Assembly (NCBI GenBank): GCA_965277535.1
Contig: OZ255825.1
Location: 310,001-374,000, forward strand
From: Ilyomonas sp965277535
GTDB taxonomy: Bacteria > Bacteroidota > Bacteroidia > Chitinophagales > Chitinophagaceae
Direction of reading: 5' to 3'
DNA length: 64,000 nucleotides
Shown piece by piece: positions 36,581 through 46,120 of the stretch. The position numbers were made by a program, and so were the translations under genes. The notes under the pieces are model-generated. The model was given only the letters and a program-made list of their open reading frames with translations. It searched no databases and was not told the DNA's origin. Positions within the stretch are counted from its first letter, which is position 1. Every line of letters starts with the position of its first letter.

Positions 36581-37024
36581 ATGGCAAAAAGGATGGTTCA
36601 TTACAATTTTATCGTCTCCTTTCTTCTATTATTATCTTTTAAAAGCGAAGCTCAAAAACCTGAGAACTGGACACCTGATCAACTGATGGAACCGACAACA
36701 CTGGCAACTGAAATTGGCGCAAAAACAAACATGCCGCTTATCATTAGTGTTGGTCCTGGCGAAACCATACCCAACTCAATTCATACCGGAATGGCAAGCA
36801 CAACAGAAGGTATAGAAGCATTGAAAAAACAGTTACAGAATATACCCAAAGATAAAAAAATCATTATTTATTGCGGTTGCTGTCCGTATGAACATTGCCC
36901 CAATGTTCGTCCTGCTATTGATGTTTTGAAAGAGCTGAAATTTACAAATTACTATCTTTTGAACTTACCACATAACATAAAAGCAGATTGGATTGATAAA
37001 GGCTATCCGGTAGCAAAGCAATAG
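36581..37024 (+). CDS. Exported rhodanese-like protein with four-cysteine active loop
   Basis: 147 residues from the ATG at 36581 (ATG at codon 5 also possible). Signal peptide to about SFKSEAQ. The rhodanese fold ends in IIIYCGCCPYEHCPNVRPA, where C98 takes the place of the catalytic persulfide cysteine, with C100, C101 and C106 close by. Classical rhodaneses have one active-loop cysteine, so this loop may bind metal or shuttle disulfides in the periplasm. The reaction is unproven. It stands alone, upstream of NADH dehydrogenase. Confidence 0.8.
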   Translation: MAKRMVHYNFIVSFLLLLSFKSEAQKPENWTPDQLMEPTTLATEIGAKTNMPLIISVGPGETIPNSIHTGMASTTEGIEALKKQLQNIPKDKKIIIYCGCCPYEHCPNVRPAIDVLKELKFTNYYLLNLPHNIKADWIDKGYPVAKQ

Positions 37025-37299
37025 TTTTGTTTCGTTATGAATTGAGGAGAAACATGGTTCAATTTAAAAAAAGAAAGCAGCTGATACAGTATTTTTCCTT
37101 TCCCTTTTTATTTTAGGTATGCTTTTTCGTTTGTTGCAATTGGCTTTTGCAGAACGTACCATTTTAGTTGAACCACATTTGCTTTTGCTGCGATACAATG
37201 TTTTTTGGTTTTTGCCTTTGGGCTAACGAACCCGAAAAGCACGTTTGCGTATTAGCCCGTTTGGTTTTACCACTTTTCTTTATAAAAATAAATTGGATA

Positions 37300-38595
37300 A
37301 TGAAAACAAAACACGTTGTAATTGTTGGAGGCGGATTTGCCGGTGTTAACCTGATCAAACGTTTGTCAAAAGACAATCGTTTCCTGATTACTTTGGTTGA
37401 TAAAAACAATTACCATTTTTTTCCGCCCCTGTTGTACCAGGTATCTACCGCTTTCATCGAACCTTCCAATATCAGTTATCCTTTCAGAAGAATGTTTCAA
37501 CGTAAAAAAAATCTCAGGTTTTTTATGGGCAGCCTGGTAAAAATTCATCCTGAACAAAACATGGTTGAAACCGACAACGGCACACTTACCTACGATTACC
37601 TGGTACTGTCGATGGGCGCCGAAACCAACTTTTTTGGTATGGATGAAGTAAAACAAAATGCCTTGCCAATGAAAACAATTGATGAAGCGTTGAAACTGCG
37701 CAATCATCTGTTGCTAACGATGGAGAAAGCAGTGAAAGCGGACACAGAAGAAGAGCGCAATAAATGCCTGAATATTGTAATTGCCGGTGGCGGACCTACC
37801 GGTGTGGAATTGGCGGGCATGATAGCTGAACTTGGGAAAAATATTGCCGTTAAGGAATATCCCGAAATTACCAATTTCAGTCAGCATTTGTATTTGGTGG
37901 ATGCAGGCACAACCTTGCTTGCACCAATGAGTAAAAAAGCGCAGGAAGCAGCAACCAAGAAGCTTACCGATCTCGGCGTGAAACTCATTTTTAAAGTTGC
38001 CGTAAAAGGATACGATGGCGATAAAGTGTCTTTAGCAGATGGCAGCACCATAGGAACGCATTCTTTAATTTGGGCGTCTGGTGTCATTGCCCGTGAAGCA
38101 CCCGGATTGCCACCCGAAGTGGTTGGCAAAGGAAGACGAATAGCCGTAAACGAATTTAATCAGGTACAAGGCTTTGACAATGTTTTTGCTGTTGGTGATA
38201 TTTGTATGCAGCTTACCGACAACAAGTATCCAAAAGGGCACCCGCAACTGGCACAGGTTGCCATTCAGCAAGGACTTTTTTTGAGCGACAATATCAAAGC
38301 AAAAGAAAGCGGGCAGGCACTGAAGCCGTTTGCTTATCACGATAAAGGCAGCATGGCCATCATCTCGAAATACGAAGCAGCAGCCGACTTGCCAAAGTTT
38401 TCTTTTACCGGATTTTTTGCATGGTTAATCTGGCTGTTCATTCATGTTATCCCATTGGTTGGCTTTCGAAATAAAGTAACACTTGCGTTTAATTGGCTTT
38501 GGAGCTTTTTATCCAACGACCCTACACTTCGTTTGATCATTCGTCCTGAAAAAGATGAACAAATGAAAAGCATGGTGGCTGAAGAAATGAGGTAA
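37300..38595 (+). CDS. ndh: Type II NADH dehydrogenase (NDH-2)
   Basis: 431 residues from the ATG at 37300; a 44-codon in-frame extension upstream is intergenic in character. FAD loop GGGFAG at 10-15 and NADH loop GGGPTG at 163-168, then ASGVIAREAPGL and FAVGDICMQ for FAD contact. The C-terminal hydrophobic helix FFAWLIWLFIHVIPLVGF anchors it to the membrane. It transfers electrons from NADH to quinone without pumping protons. Confidence 0.93.
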   Translation: MKTKHVVIVGGGFAGVNLIKRLSKDNRFLITLVDKNNYHFFPPLLYQVSTAFIEPSNISYPFRRMFQRKKNLRFFMGSLVKIHPEQNMVETDNGTLTYDYLVLSMGAETNFFGMDEVKQNALPMKTIDEALKLRNHLLLTMEKAVKADTEEERNKCLNIVIAGGGPTGVELAGMIAELGKNIAVKEYPEITNFSQHLYLVDAGTTLLAPMSKKAQEAATKKLTDLGVKLIFKVAVKGYDGDKVSLADGSTIGTHSLIWASGVIAREAPGLPPEVVGKGRRIAVNEFNQVQGFDNVFAVGDICMQLTDNKYPKGHPQLAQVAIQQGLFLSDNIKAKESGQALKPFAYHDKGSMAIISKYEAAADLPKFSFTGFFAWLIWLFIHVIPLVGFRNKVTLAFNWLWSFLSNDPTLRLIIRPEKDEQMKSMVAEEMR

Positions 38596-38805
38596 AGTTT
38601 ATCAATGAAAACAGCTTTTGCGAAACACAAGTTTTCGTTGTATTTTATTTCAAACTTTCTCCTGCAGATTTTTCTTGGTTACGCAGATATTTGTTCTCGT
38701 TCCGCTATTTGCTGGATACTTGAGAACGGCGATAGTGCAAGGTAAACCTCATTGATACATTTCATTCTTGAGCATTAACGCTGTTTAAAAAGTTAAGTTG
38801 AGTGA

Positions 38806-39065
38806 TATCGTCATTCCGCCCCAACAATACTGTTGGGGCCGCCGTTTGGTTTTGCACTAAAATCGTTGCTGCAGGCGGCTTTGTGCGGAATCTGCTCTTA
38901 GTAGTTTGAACTTGTTACTCTGCAGTAAACTCGTCTTCACTTCATTCAGCACATTCATTCTTCAATCATAAGATTCCGCACAAAGCCCTCGCTGTTATGA
39001 TTATAGTTCATTCCCTTGTTGAGGGCATCCCGACGAGTCGGGACAGGTCTTGCGGAATGACGATA
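38806..39065. repeat. Nested inverted repeats in a 520-bp gene-free region
   Basis: Between ndh and the antiporter (38596-39115) there is no gene. An outer perfect 14-bp pair lies at 38806-38819 and 39052-39065 (TATCGTCATTCCGC and complement). Inside it is a perfect 17-bp pair at 38877-38893 and 38971-38987 (GGCTTTGTGCGGAATCT and complement). A small hairpin CCCGACGAGTCGGG is at 39029-39042. The words resemble the gtcattccgc family of dispersed bacterial repeats. The structure could be a non-autonomous mobile element or a structured RNA. Confidence 0.65.
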
Positions 39066-39115
39066 GGCTGAATTTTCAAACTGAGTCACTACTTATTTCT
39101 GGGCAAAAACAAACC

Positions 39116-40342
39116 TTATTGCGAAGCCAGCTTATTGACAACTTTATTGAGTGTAAGACCTTGCCCGATAATTGAAAATATGACGATGAAATAACAACTT
39201 GCCAGGATGATTTCGCGATAAGGCGATTGAGGAAGAGACAAAGCCATTGCCACTGAAATGCCACCGCGCAAACCAGCCCAGGTAAGGATGGTAAGATTGC
39301 TGAAATTTATTTTCCGCAACTGAAACATAACAGGCAACGAAATACTAACCAATCGTGCTATTAAAATGCAACCAATAGAAAGTAAACCCGCCAGCCAATA
39401 ATTATTTACAAACGGCATCGCTACCAATTGCAGCCCAATCATCACAAACAAAATCGTGTTTAACACTTCATCCAATAACTTCCATATCCGATTGAGAAAA
39501 CGGTCGGCAGTTCCTTTTTTGTCTAATTTTTTATTGCCGATAATTAAGCCCGCACTTACGGCAGCCAGCGGAATGGAAGTGTGTAAATCATGTGCAATGA
39601 CAGAGATGCCAAACACAACGGCAATAGAAATTAAAAAAATGGTTTGAAAATCTCTTACCGACCGCATAAGCCAAAAACCCAGATAGCCTGCCAATAAACC
39701 AATTCCAATACCGCCCAACACTTCACGGGCAAACAGTTGTAGTATTTCCGAAGGAGACAAATTTTTGGTGAAAGGATTCGCAATGTCGGAAATGATAACA
39801 AAAAGTACCAGCCCTAATCCATCATTAAAAAGCGATTCACCCGAAATAATAGTTTGCAACCGGGGCGGAACTTTTGATTTGCCAAGAATAGAAGCCACAG
39901 CAATGGGATCGGTTGGTGAGATGAGCGATCCGAACAAAAAGCAATAAATAAGAGGAAGATTGATAGAAAACAGTTGCGTTGCACCGTAAAGCAATCCTCC
40001 GAACGCGCCTGCTGAAAGGAGCACACCTACAGTACTTAACACAAGCACAGGCAAGCGTTGTTCTTTTAGTTTTTGTGCATCAAAATGAAGCGCACTGGCA
40101 AACAGCAACAACCCTAACAACACATCCAGCAGCACCTTCGAGAAATCTATACTATTGGTAAAACTGAGTAAGGCTTTTGTTATGCCGCTGTTTGTTTTTG
40201 CCACAACCAATATCAGAATTGACACAACAATAGAAATAACCATTACGCCAATGGTGCCCGGCAGTTTAATAAATCGTTCATTGATATAAGAAAATGCTGC
40301 ACTAATAACAATCAATACCGCAATTACAGTTAGTACATCCAT
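39116..40342 (-). CDS. CPA1-family sodium/proton antiporter
   Basis: 408 residues from the ATG at 40340-40342; an in-frame N-terminal extension of 30 codons carries no hydrophobic helix and is rejected. About twelve hydrophobic helices. Family motifs are SPTDPIAVAS with D145 and GESLFNDGLGLVLF with N173-D174, the ND ion-binding pair of CPA1 antiporters. It exchanges Na+ (or K+) for H+ across the inner membrane. No cytoplasmic TrkA-like domain follows. Confidence 0.9.
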   Translation of the reverse strand: MDVLTVIAVLIVISAAFSYINERFIKLPGTIGVMVISIVVSILILVVAKTNSGITKALLSFTNSIDFSKVLLDVLLGLLLFASALHFDAQKLKEQRLPVLVLSTVGVLLSAGAFGGLLYGATQLFSINLPLIYCFLFGSLISPTDPIAVASILGKSKVPPRLQTIISGESLFNDGLGLVLFVIISDIANPFTKNLSPSEILQLFAREVLGGIGIGLLAGYLGFWLMRSVRDFQTIFLISIAVVFGISVIAHDLHTSIPLAAVSAGLIIGNKKLDKKGTADRFLNRIWKLLDEVLNTILFVMIGLQLVAMPFVNNYWLAGLLSIGCILIARLVSISLPVMFQLRKINFSNLTILTWAGLRGGISVAMALSLPQSPYREIILASCYFIVIFSIIGQGLTLNKVVNKLASQ

Positions 40343-40506
40343 TGAACAGGCTTTATATACAAATTTGCAAAATTGTAAACAATGAACTGCTCCTTTTGTT
40401 TTCAATTGAAAAGAAAGCGGCTGAACAATCATCCAGCTTTACACAAAGGTGATTTGTACTATACTTATTAACCGAAAGTTTCAGATGAAATAATACGAAG
40501 CTCTTT

Positions 40507-41961
40507 TTATTTTATCGCATTTTCCAACCTCACCACAAACAATTCGGCAGGCGCATCTCCAGGTTGCAGCGACCGCAAATCAATTACAAAATCAGAGCCT
40601 TCCTGTTGGCAGGAAAGAAGTTTGTTTTTGCCCAAAATATTTGCTTTTGTTGATGCAGGCAATGTTGTGTTTTTGATGCGGATTTGCTGTGAATAAGCAG
40701 GTACGATACAATACAATGTATTGCCTTTTTTAGTAAAAAAATATTCGATGTAAGCTTCGTCTTTTTTAGGCTGCACCAATGTAGCAGCGCTGTAGCCAGC
40801 CATAAAATTTTTATCGCTTTTTTGCGGCTGTCTTCCTTCGCTCCATTGATGCGGCTCTTTCCATGCAGTAGTGTTGTAAATGGCTTCCCCATTGGTGTTG
40901 AGCCAGTTGCCTATGTCCATCAGCCGTTGTTGCATGATTACAGGAATGCGGCCATCAGCTGTAGGTCCGATATCCAACAGCAAATTGCCGCCTCTCGAAA
41001 CAATATCAATCAGCATCAAAATCAAATCGTGGCTGCTTTTATAATCGGTCAATTGTTCGTTGCGGTTGTAGCCATACGAATGTCCAATACCCTGGTTTTC
41101 TTCCCACACCACATCCGCATTCATGCCACTACCATATTCGGAGGTAGCATACAAACAGCCGCTGTATTTTCCTCTGGTATTGCTGCCCCAGCGGTCGTTC
41201 ACTACCACTTCGCCTTTTACCGGCGATTCGTTAAACAACCAGGCTAACAATTCGGGGCTGCGCCATGCGGTATCAGATAATTCCCATTCGCCATCTGAAA
41301 AAATAACGGATGGTTTGTATTTTGTAACGAGGTCTTTAAACTGCGGAAAGAGGTGTTCATTTACAAACCGTTTTTTATCCTGCAACCAGAGCGGGTTGTA
41401 CCATTCGTACAACGAATAATAATAGCCCATTTTCAAACCCGCATCACGAACAGCGTTGGTTAAATCGCCAAGCAAATCTCTGTGTGGCGTGCCGGTTACC
41501 GCATTCCATGGTCGCTGCCAGTCTCTGTCGGCTTCCGCACTGTTCCAAAGGCAATATCCTTCGTGATGTTTTGAAGTAAGCACCACATATTTTGCTCCCG
41601 ATTTCTTAAAAACCTCTGCCCATTGTTGCGGGTTGAACATACTGGCTTTGAACTCTTTTTCAAATTGCGGATATTGAAAATCTTTGCCCCAATTTTTATT
41701 GTGAAATAGAGTGAATTTGGCATCGCCATCTTCAATGTGATGCCAGTACCATTCGGCATAGCTATCGCCACTGTTCTCAATAACCGGCGCATAGGAAGGC
41801 ACGGCGTAAACACCCCAATGAATGAAGATGCCAAACTTATCCTTATTGAACCAGGCTGGAATGCCACGCTTGTTAAGAGATGCCCAGTTGGGTTCGTATT
41901 TCTGTGCCATAACTGTAAGAGAAAGTAAGGAAACAAAGAGCAGGAAAGCCGTTTTTTTCAT
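40507..41961 (-). CDS. Exported alpha-L-fucosidase (GH29)
   Basis: 484 residues from the ATG at 41959-41961, giving a signal peptide that ends near VMAQ. GH29 marks are FGIFIHWGVYAVPSY, YVVLTSKHHEGYCLWNSA, and VIFSDGEWELSD holding the likely Asp nucleophile, then GNLLLDIGPTADGRIP. It releases L-fucose from glycans in the periplasm or outside. The C-terminal part is a beta domain (IEYFFTKKGNTLYCIVPAY). No fucose-catabolism gene lies next to it. Confidence 0.93.
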   Translation of the reverse strand: MKKTAFLLFVSLLSLTVMAQKYEPNWASLNKRGIPAWFNKDKFGIFIHWGVYAVPSYAPVIENSGDSYAEWYWHHIEDGDAKFTLFHNKNWGKDFQYPQFEKEFKASMFNPQQWAEVFKKSGAKYVVLTSKHHEGYCLWNSAEADRDWQRPWNAVTGTPHRDLLGDLTNAVRDAGLKMGYYYSLYEWYNPLWLQDKKRFVNEHLFPQFKDLVTKYKPSVIFSDGEWELSDTAWRSPELLAWLFNESPVKGEVVVNDRWGSNTRGKYSGCLYATSEYGSGMNADVVWEENQGIGHSYGYNRNEQLTDYKSSHDLILMLIDIVSRGGNLLLDIGPTADGRIPVIMQQRLMDIGNWLNTNGEAIYNTTAWKEPHQWSEGRQPQKSDKNFMAGYSAATLVQPKKDEAYIEYFFTKKGNTLYCIVPAYSQQIRIKNTTLPASTKANILGKNKLLSCQQEGSDFVIDLRSLQPGDAPAELFVVRLENAIK

Positions 41962-42068
41962 AATGCTGCAACTGGTTTTGTGAAGATAACAAAAGGTAAA
42001 GCTAATGAAAACACGAGTTGTTGTCATTTGTTTTGAACGATAACATTCAAAAGCTGTGAATCAATTCT

Positions 42069-42437
42069 TTACTCCATTTTCATTCTATAATCTTCAGCGC
42101 GCTTGATGTCATCAATTTCCCCATCGCAGGCAAGCTCATCTGTGCACTCTTTCCAAAAAGCATAGATAGCACCATCTTCTTTCATTCTTTGTATTGTGGA
42201 TGTTATTTCTTCTACTTCTAAAAGAAGCTGAATGTCGAGCACAGTATGATTTTCAGCTTTGTTTTTTCTTGTAAAAACAAAAACGCCTGCACTATGTGGT
42301 TGCTCGTTTTCGGCAAGATGATAACAATGAACGAACTGGTAAGCAGTACCTGATTTTCCTTTAAATTCAATCTTGTTATTGAGGACGTCCATACAAAAAT
42401 TATCAATGTTTATAAAAGTTTGAAATCTGGATTGCAA
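42069..42437 (-). CDS. Hypothetical protein
   Basis: 122 residues, or 107 if the start is the later ATG at 42390-42392 (MDVLNNKIEF). Cytoplasmic by composition. The middle reads like a compact beta/alpha domain (FKGKSGTAYQFVHCYHL, AGVFVFTRK, TVLDIQLLLEVEEI) and ends in an acidic helix with two Cys. No firm family; it could be a small domain related to nucleotidyl or GIY-type scaffolds, but no catalytic motif supports this. It is divergent from the SemiSWEET gene. Confidence 0.6.
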   Translation of the reverse strand: MQSRFQTFINIDNFCMDVLNNKIEFKGKSGTAYQFVHCYHLAENEQPHSAGVFVFTRKNKAENHTVLDIQLLLEVEEITSTIQRMKEDGAIYAFWKECTDELACDGEIDDIKRAEDYRMKME

Positions 42438-42500
42438 GGCTTTTTATTGAATCTCATAAAGAGCAGATAAAGGCATGATTTTTCCTTTAAAAATCCACTT

Positions 42501-42767
42501 ATGAATTATGAAGAAATTCTTGGTTTAGTAGCTGGTGTATTCACTTCTGTTTCTCAATTGCCGCAACTTATAAAAACCATAAAAGAGAAAGAAGCGAAAA
42601 ACCTTTCGCTAGGCATGATGATAATGTTAATAGTTGGTGTGAGCTTATGGATATATTACGGCTTTCTAAAGAATGATTTTCCTATCATCGCCACTAACAT
42701 TTTTTCCGATTTGGTAAATGTTACGCTTCTCTTTGTAAGTATTCGATATAAGAAAAAAGAAGCTTAG
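42501..42767 (+). CDS. SemiSWEET sugar transporter
   Basis: 88 residues with three hydrophobic helices (about 5-23, 36-54, 61-80) and the PQ-loop proline-glutamine pair at 21-22 in SQLPQLIKT. This is the half-transporter of the SWEET/MtN3 family, which dimerises to move sugars (mostly mono- and disaccharides) by facilitated diffusion. The length is right for the family. No operon partner is apparent. Confidence 0.9.
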   Translation: MNYEEILGLVAGVFTSVSQLPQLIKTIKEKEAKNLSLGMMIMLIVGVSLWIYYGFLKNDFPIIATNIFSDLVNVTLLFVSIRYKKKEA

Positions 42768-42807
42768 ATGGCTCCTTTTTTTCTTGTAAAAACAAACTGT
42801 AAATTAT

Positions 42808-42993
42808 TTATTCGTCATCTGAAGTTTTACCGCCTTGTTCTTCAAATGTTTCTTTTGTACCGTTCATTAACGATGAAAAAGGTCCGCTCATGTGTTCCTG
42901 TGGATCGGTAGTATTCAAAGTTTCTTTATCCGGTTTTACAGCGGCATCTTTATTGCCTTTTTGTTCGTTTCTTTCATATTTTTCTTTAGCCAT
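42808..42993 (-). CDS. Small hydrophilic protein
   Basis: 61 residues from the ATG at 42991-42993 (MAKEKYERNEQKGNK); a 14-codon extension is possible. Very charged, rich in Lys, Glu and Asp, with no hydrophobic core, so it is probably disordered. No family was recognised. Similar short Lys/Glu-rich proteins are frequent in this phylum. Whether it is expressed cannot be judged from sequence, though the frame looks constrained. Confidence 0.5.
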   Translation of the reverse strand: MAKEKYERNEQKGNKDAAVKPDKETLNTTDPQEHMSGPFSSLMNGTKETFEEQGGKTSDDE

Positions 42994-43141
42994 AATAAAT
43001 GTTTTAGAATGAGTAAAGAACAAATCATTTGCCACGATTGTTGATTATGTGTTAAGCACTCATTACGAAGCAAAGTTTCACAAATGAAATATAATGATTT
43101 CCAGGTTGAGGAATTTGATTATTAAATAACCAATTCACTAA

Positions 43142-44224
43142 TTACTTCCATGCTTTTGTAAGAAAACGAATCCAGTTACCGTACATAATGTTTTCAATGT
43201 CGTTATCGGTATAACCTCTTTGTTGCAAGAGCGGAATTAGCTTTTGTAAATCCGCAATTGTTTCTAAATCATACGGACATTGTTCACGACCAAATGCGCC
43301 ATCTAAATCGCTTCCAATAGCAACATGCAAAGCGTTTCCGATAAGGTTACAAATGTGGTCAATATTGTCAGCCACTTTGTTCAAACCGCAGTTCATTCCA
43401 TTTGGTGTTGATGCGCCACGAACCCAATTGGGCACCAGCATCCAGGCATCCAGCGCAACGCCAATGACGGCGTTTCTTTCAACCAGCGCCAATATCATTT
43501 CATCGCTTAACTGGCGGTTGTGATTTACCAATGTGCGGCAATTGTGATGACTTGCCCAAACATGACCTTTAAATAAATTCAGTGCGTCCCAAAACGCATC
43601 ATCGCATAAATGCGTGGCATCCAAAATCATGTTCAGGCGTTCCATTTCTTTCAATAATTCTTTGCCTTGCTTGTTCAAATTGCCCTTTGCATCGGTTCCG
43701 TTTGCATATCTTCCTTCCCCATAATGTGCAGGCCCGATAGCACGCAAACCGTAGTTGTAAGCACGTTCTACATGCTGCACTGTTATCAACGAATCGGCAC
43801 CTTCCAAACTTAAAATGTATCCAATTGGTTTCTTATCGTTTGGCTCCTTATTCATCCATAAAGCAATGTGTTTTTCTAAAGAAAAACTATCTTTTATCAT
43901 TATCATTTCGCCTTCTTCTCCCATTGCTTTGTACCATGCCAAGTGCCCCTGTGTTTGAGCCCATGCCTGTTGTGGTGAAGCCCAACCGGGCAAAGGGTTT
44001 GAGGGTGCAACATACCGTGCGATTTGTGTTGCCACAACCAGTCCGATATTTCCCTTTCTTAGCTCTGGTAATGATACGGTTGCTTTGCCTCTGTCGGGCT
44101 TATCCTTCATGCCTTTCTCTCTTTCATTAATGGATGAAACGGATTGCCGTAAATCGCGGTTCCATTCCATTGCATTCATGCTTAAATCGAGATGTGCGTC
44201 AATGATAAAAGGAGATGTTTTCAA
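43142..44224 (-). CDS. Membrane-dipeptidase-type (M19) metallopeptidase
   Basis: 360 residues, no signal peptide. The metal motif HLD (H11, D13 in IIDAHLDLS), the bridging region YILSLEGADS, AIGPAHYGEGRY, LDATHLCDDAFW, WASHHNCRTL and IGSDLDGAFG follow the M19 order with its two-metal site. M19 enzymes hydrolyse L,D- and L,L-dipeptides, often with a D-residue at the C-terminal side. It lies downstream of a D-serine dehydratase/D-threonine aldolase-like gene and RidA, suggesting use of D-amino acid dipeptides. Confidence 0.9.
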   Translation of the reverse strand: MKTSPFIIDAHLDLSMNAMEWNRDLRQSVSSINEREKGMKDKPDRGKATVSLPELRKGNIGLVVATQIARYVAPSNPLPGWASPQQAWAQTQGHLAWYKAMGEEGEMIMIKDSFSLEKHIALWMNKEPNDKKPIGYILSLEGADSLITVQHVERAYNYGLRAIGPAHYGEGRYANGTDAKGNLNKQGKELLKEMERLNMILDATHLCDDAFWDALNLFKGHVWASHHNCRTLVNHNRQLSDEMILALVERNAVIGVALDAWMLVPNWVRGASTPNGMNCGLNKVADNIDHICNLIGNALHVAIGSDLDGAFGREQCPYDLETIADLQKLIPLLQQRGYTDNDIENIMYGNWIRFLTKAWK

Positions 44225-44436
44225 GTTGATTATTTGAATGATGGTTGAGAGATAATTTGAAGTTTGTTTTTGCCCAATTAATTTCAGAACCTACCTGCCG
44301 GTAGGCAGGCGTTGAACGGAGCGTCGCAAGAGAAGATACATCGGAGTTACAAACGCTTGTAACATAAAATTGTATTTTGTATTCTGTATTGTTTGCCTTC
44401 TTGTTTCTTGTATTCTTGAACCTTGCTCCTTGCTTT

Positions 44437-45546
44437 TTAAATGCGGATGCTTCTGTCGCGTGCAATCACTTTCCATTTGTCAATAATGCGGTTTTGTTTT
44501 GCCACAAAAGCGGTATCGTACAAAGCCACCGTTGGACAAATGTGAACGGGTACGCCATATAGCACAGTGCCGGTTTTGTAAGAATGATTAAGCGGCACTT
44601 TCAGCACCAAATGTTCTTCGCTTTGCGAGGTTGGAATCGTGTTGGGTGCGTTCAAAAAATGAACACGTGGCAACGGGTTTTCAGCAGCTACCGATTTGTG
44701 CCCCAGATCAACACAAATTGTTTCTTTATCTATCACTGAAATCACTCTTGTTACCACTAAAGCTGCATATTCGAACGGCTCGTCAGGCAAAGCATGATGA
44801 TAACCCCAATCCGAAAAAACAAAAGTGCCGGGGCTGCATTCAATATACGCTTCCCGTTGCGCATGAACAGGGAATGTTGGTGTGCCACCTGCAACAATTT
44901 TTATGGAATGGTTGAATAACTGTAACGCTTGCCGGTAAAGGCTTTCAACGGGTTCAAAAGCTGCATCGCTGTTGTGCTTGCGAAGGGCAAAACCGCTGTC
45001 TCGGATATGACCATCGTACACATGAATGCCTGTGAAATGCAAGCTTGATAACTCTTTTAAAAATTGAATAAAAACAAACCCTTTGTGAGTAGAAATACCA
45101 GTGCGGTTCATGCCAACGTTCACGTCAACATAAACAGAAAGCACAATGTTATTTTGCTTGCACAAATCATTCATGCGTTGTGCCGTTTCAGCATCATCAA
45201 CAATAGAGGAAAAGTGCGTTTGCGGATAGGTTTTTATCAATGAAATCAAACGCTGCATTTTAGGACCAACAGGCTGGTAAGAAAGCAGCACATCGGGTGC
45301 ATTTATCAACCCTAACATTTCGGCTTCGGCAATGGTTGCGCACTTGAATTTGGTGATGCCGGCTTCCATCATCATCGTGCACACTTCGCGCATTTTGTTG
45401 GTTTTTACATGCGGTCGCAAACGGTTTACATCGCTAACAATTTCTTTCGCTAACGCAATGTTTTTTTCAACTCTATCAGGATATACAACAAGCAGAGGTG
45501 AATCATACTCATCAATGTTATCAATTACAAACCAATCGTTCTTCAT
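44437..45546 (-). CDS. PLP enzyme of the D-serine dehydratase / D-threonine aldolase group
   Basis: 369 residues, alanine-racemase-like barrel. The PLP lysine is K48 in RPHVKTNKM, with GTPTFPVHA and the C-terminal metal motif HIC at H335-C337. In this group D-threonine aldolases have H-x-D and D-serine dehydratases of the DSD1 type have H-x-C at that site, so the HIC pattern favours a zinc-dependent D-serine dehydratase. It would make pyruvate and ammonia via 2-aminoacrylate, the substrate of RidA encoded 17 bp upstream. The assignment from the HxC pair is inference. Confidence 0.85.
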   Translation of the reverse strand: MKNDWFVIDNIDEYDSPLLVVYPDRVEKNIALAKEIVSDVNRLRPHVKTNKMREVCTMMMEAGITKFKCATIAEAEMLGLINAPDVLLSYQPVGPKMQRLISLIKTYPQTHFSSIVDDAETAQRMNDLCKQNNIVLSVYVDVNVGMNRTGISTHKGFVFIQFLKELSSLHFTGIHVYDGHIRDSGFALRKHNSDAAFEPVESLYRQALQLFNHSIKIVAGGTPTFPVHAQREAYIECSPGTFVFSDWGYHHALPDEPFEYAALVVTRVISVIDKETICVDLGHKSVAAENPLPRVHFLNAPNTIPTSQSEEHLVLKVPLNHSYKTGTVLYGVPVHICPTVALYDTAFVAKQNRIIDKWKVIARDRSIRI

Positions 45547-45563
45547 TTGTTTTTATCGCTTTT

Positions 45564-46037
45564 TTATACCAGTTCAAACAGGGCTTCTATTTCAACCGGA
45601 ATGTTATCCGGCAACGAACCCATACCAACGGCACTACGTACGCCAACGCCAGCCTCATCGCCCCAAATTTGTGCAAACAATTCGCTGCAACCATTGATGA
45701 CATAAGGATGATAAAGAAAATCGGGCGTGCCGTTCACCATGCCCAATACTTTTATTACCCGCTTGATTTTGTTGAACGAACCGAGGTTGGTGCGTATAGT
45801 TGACAACATGGTTAAACCAACTTGTTTTGCTGCGCCTTTACCTTCGTCTTTATCCATGCTTTCGCCTACGCGACCAATGATAAGAGTGCCATCGTTCTGC
45901 ACCGGACCATGACCTGATAAATACAAATAGTTGCCGTCCTGCAGGCAGGGTTTATAAACACCTTTCGGTGCCGGAGCAGGTGGTAATGTTAAATTCAATG
46001 CTGCAAAATTTGCATCAGCATTGTGTGATTCACTCAT
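45564..46037 (-). CDS. RidA-family enamine/imine deaminase
   Basis: 157 residues from the ATG at 46035-46037 (MSESHNADANF); the longer frame adds a hydrophobic leader without family support. YjgF/RidA marks are LYLSGHGPVQNDG, KDEGKGAAKQVGLTMLSTI, and RSAVGMGSLPDNIPVEIEALFEL. RidA hydrolyses 2-aminoacrylate and other enamines released by PLP enzymes. It begins the operon with the D-serine dehydratase-like gene (17 bp gap), a sensible pairing. Cytoplasmic. Confidence 0.93.
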   Translation of the reverse strand: MSESHNADANFAALNLTLPPAPAPKGVYKPCLQDGNYLYLSGHGPVQNDGTLIIGRVGESMDKDEGKGAAKQVGLTMLSTIRTNLGSFNKIKRVIKVLGMVNGTPDFLYHPYVINGCSELFAQIWGDEAGVGVRSAVGMGSLPDNIPVEIEALFELV

Positions 46038-46120
46038 AGCTTTTTGTTTGAAAAATAAATGTAGTACAAGATTGCAAAGCGATAGCAAACGTTTGCCCCA
46101 AATTAGGGCAAAAACAAATC

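Noticed and set aside
42501..42767. Full-length SWEET or PQ-loop lysosomal-type transporter
   Set aside because: Only three helices and 88 residues are present, so it is a half-transporter (SemiSWEET) and not a truncation.
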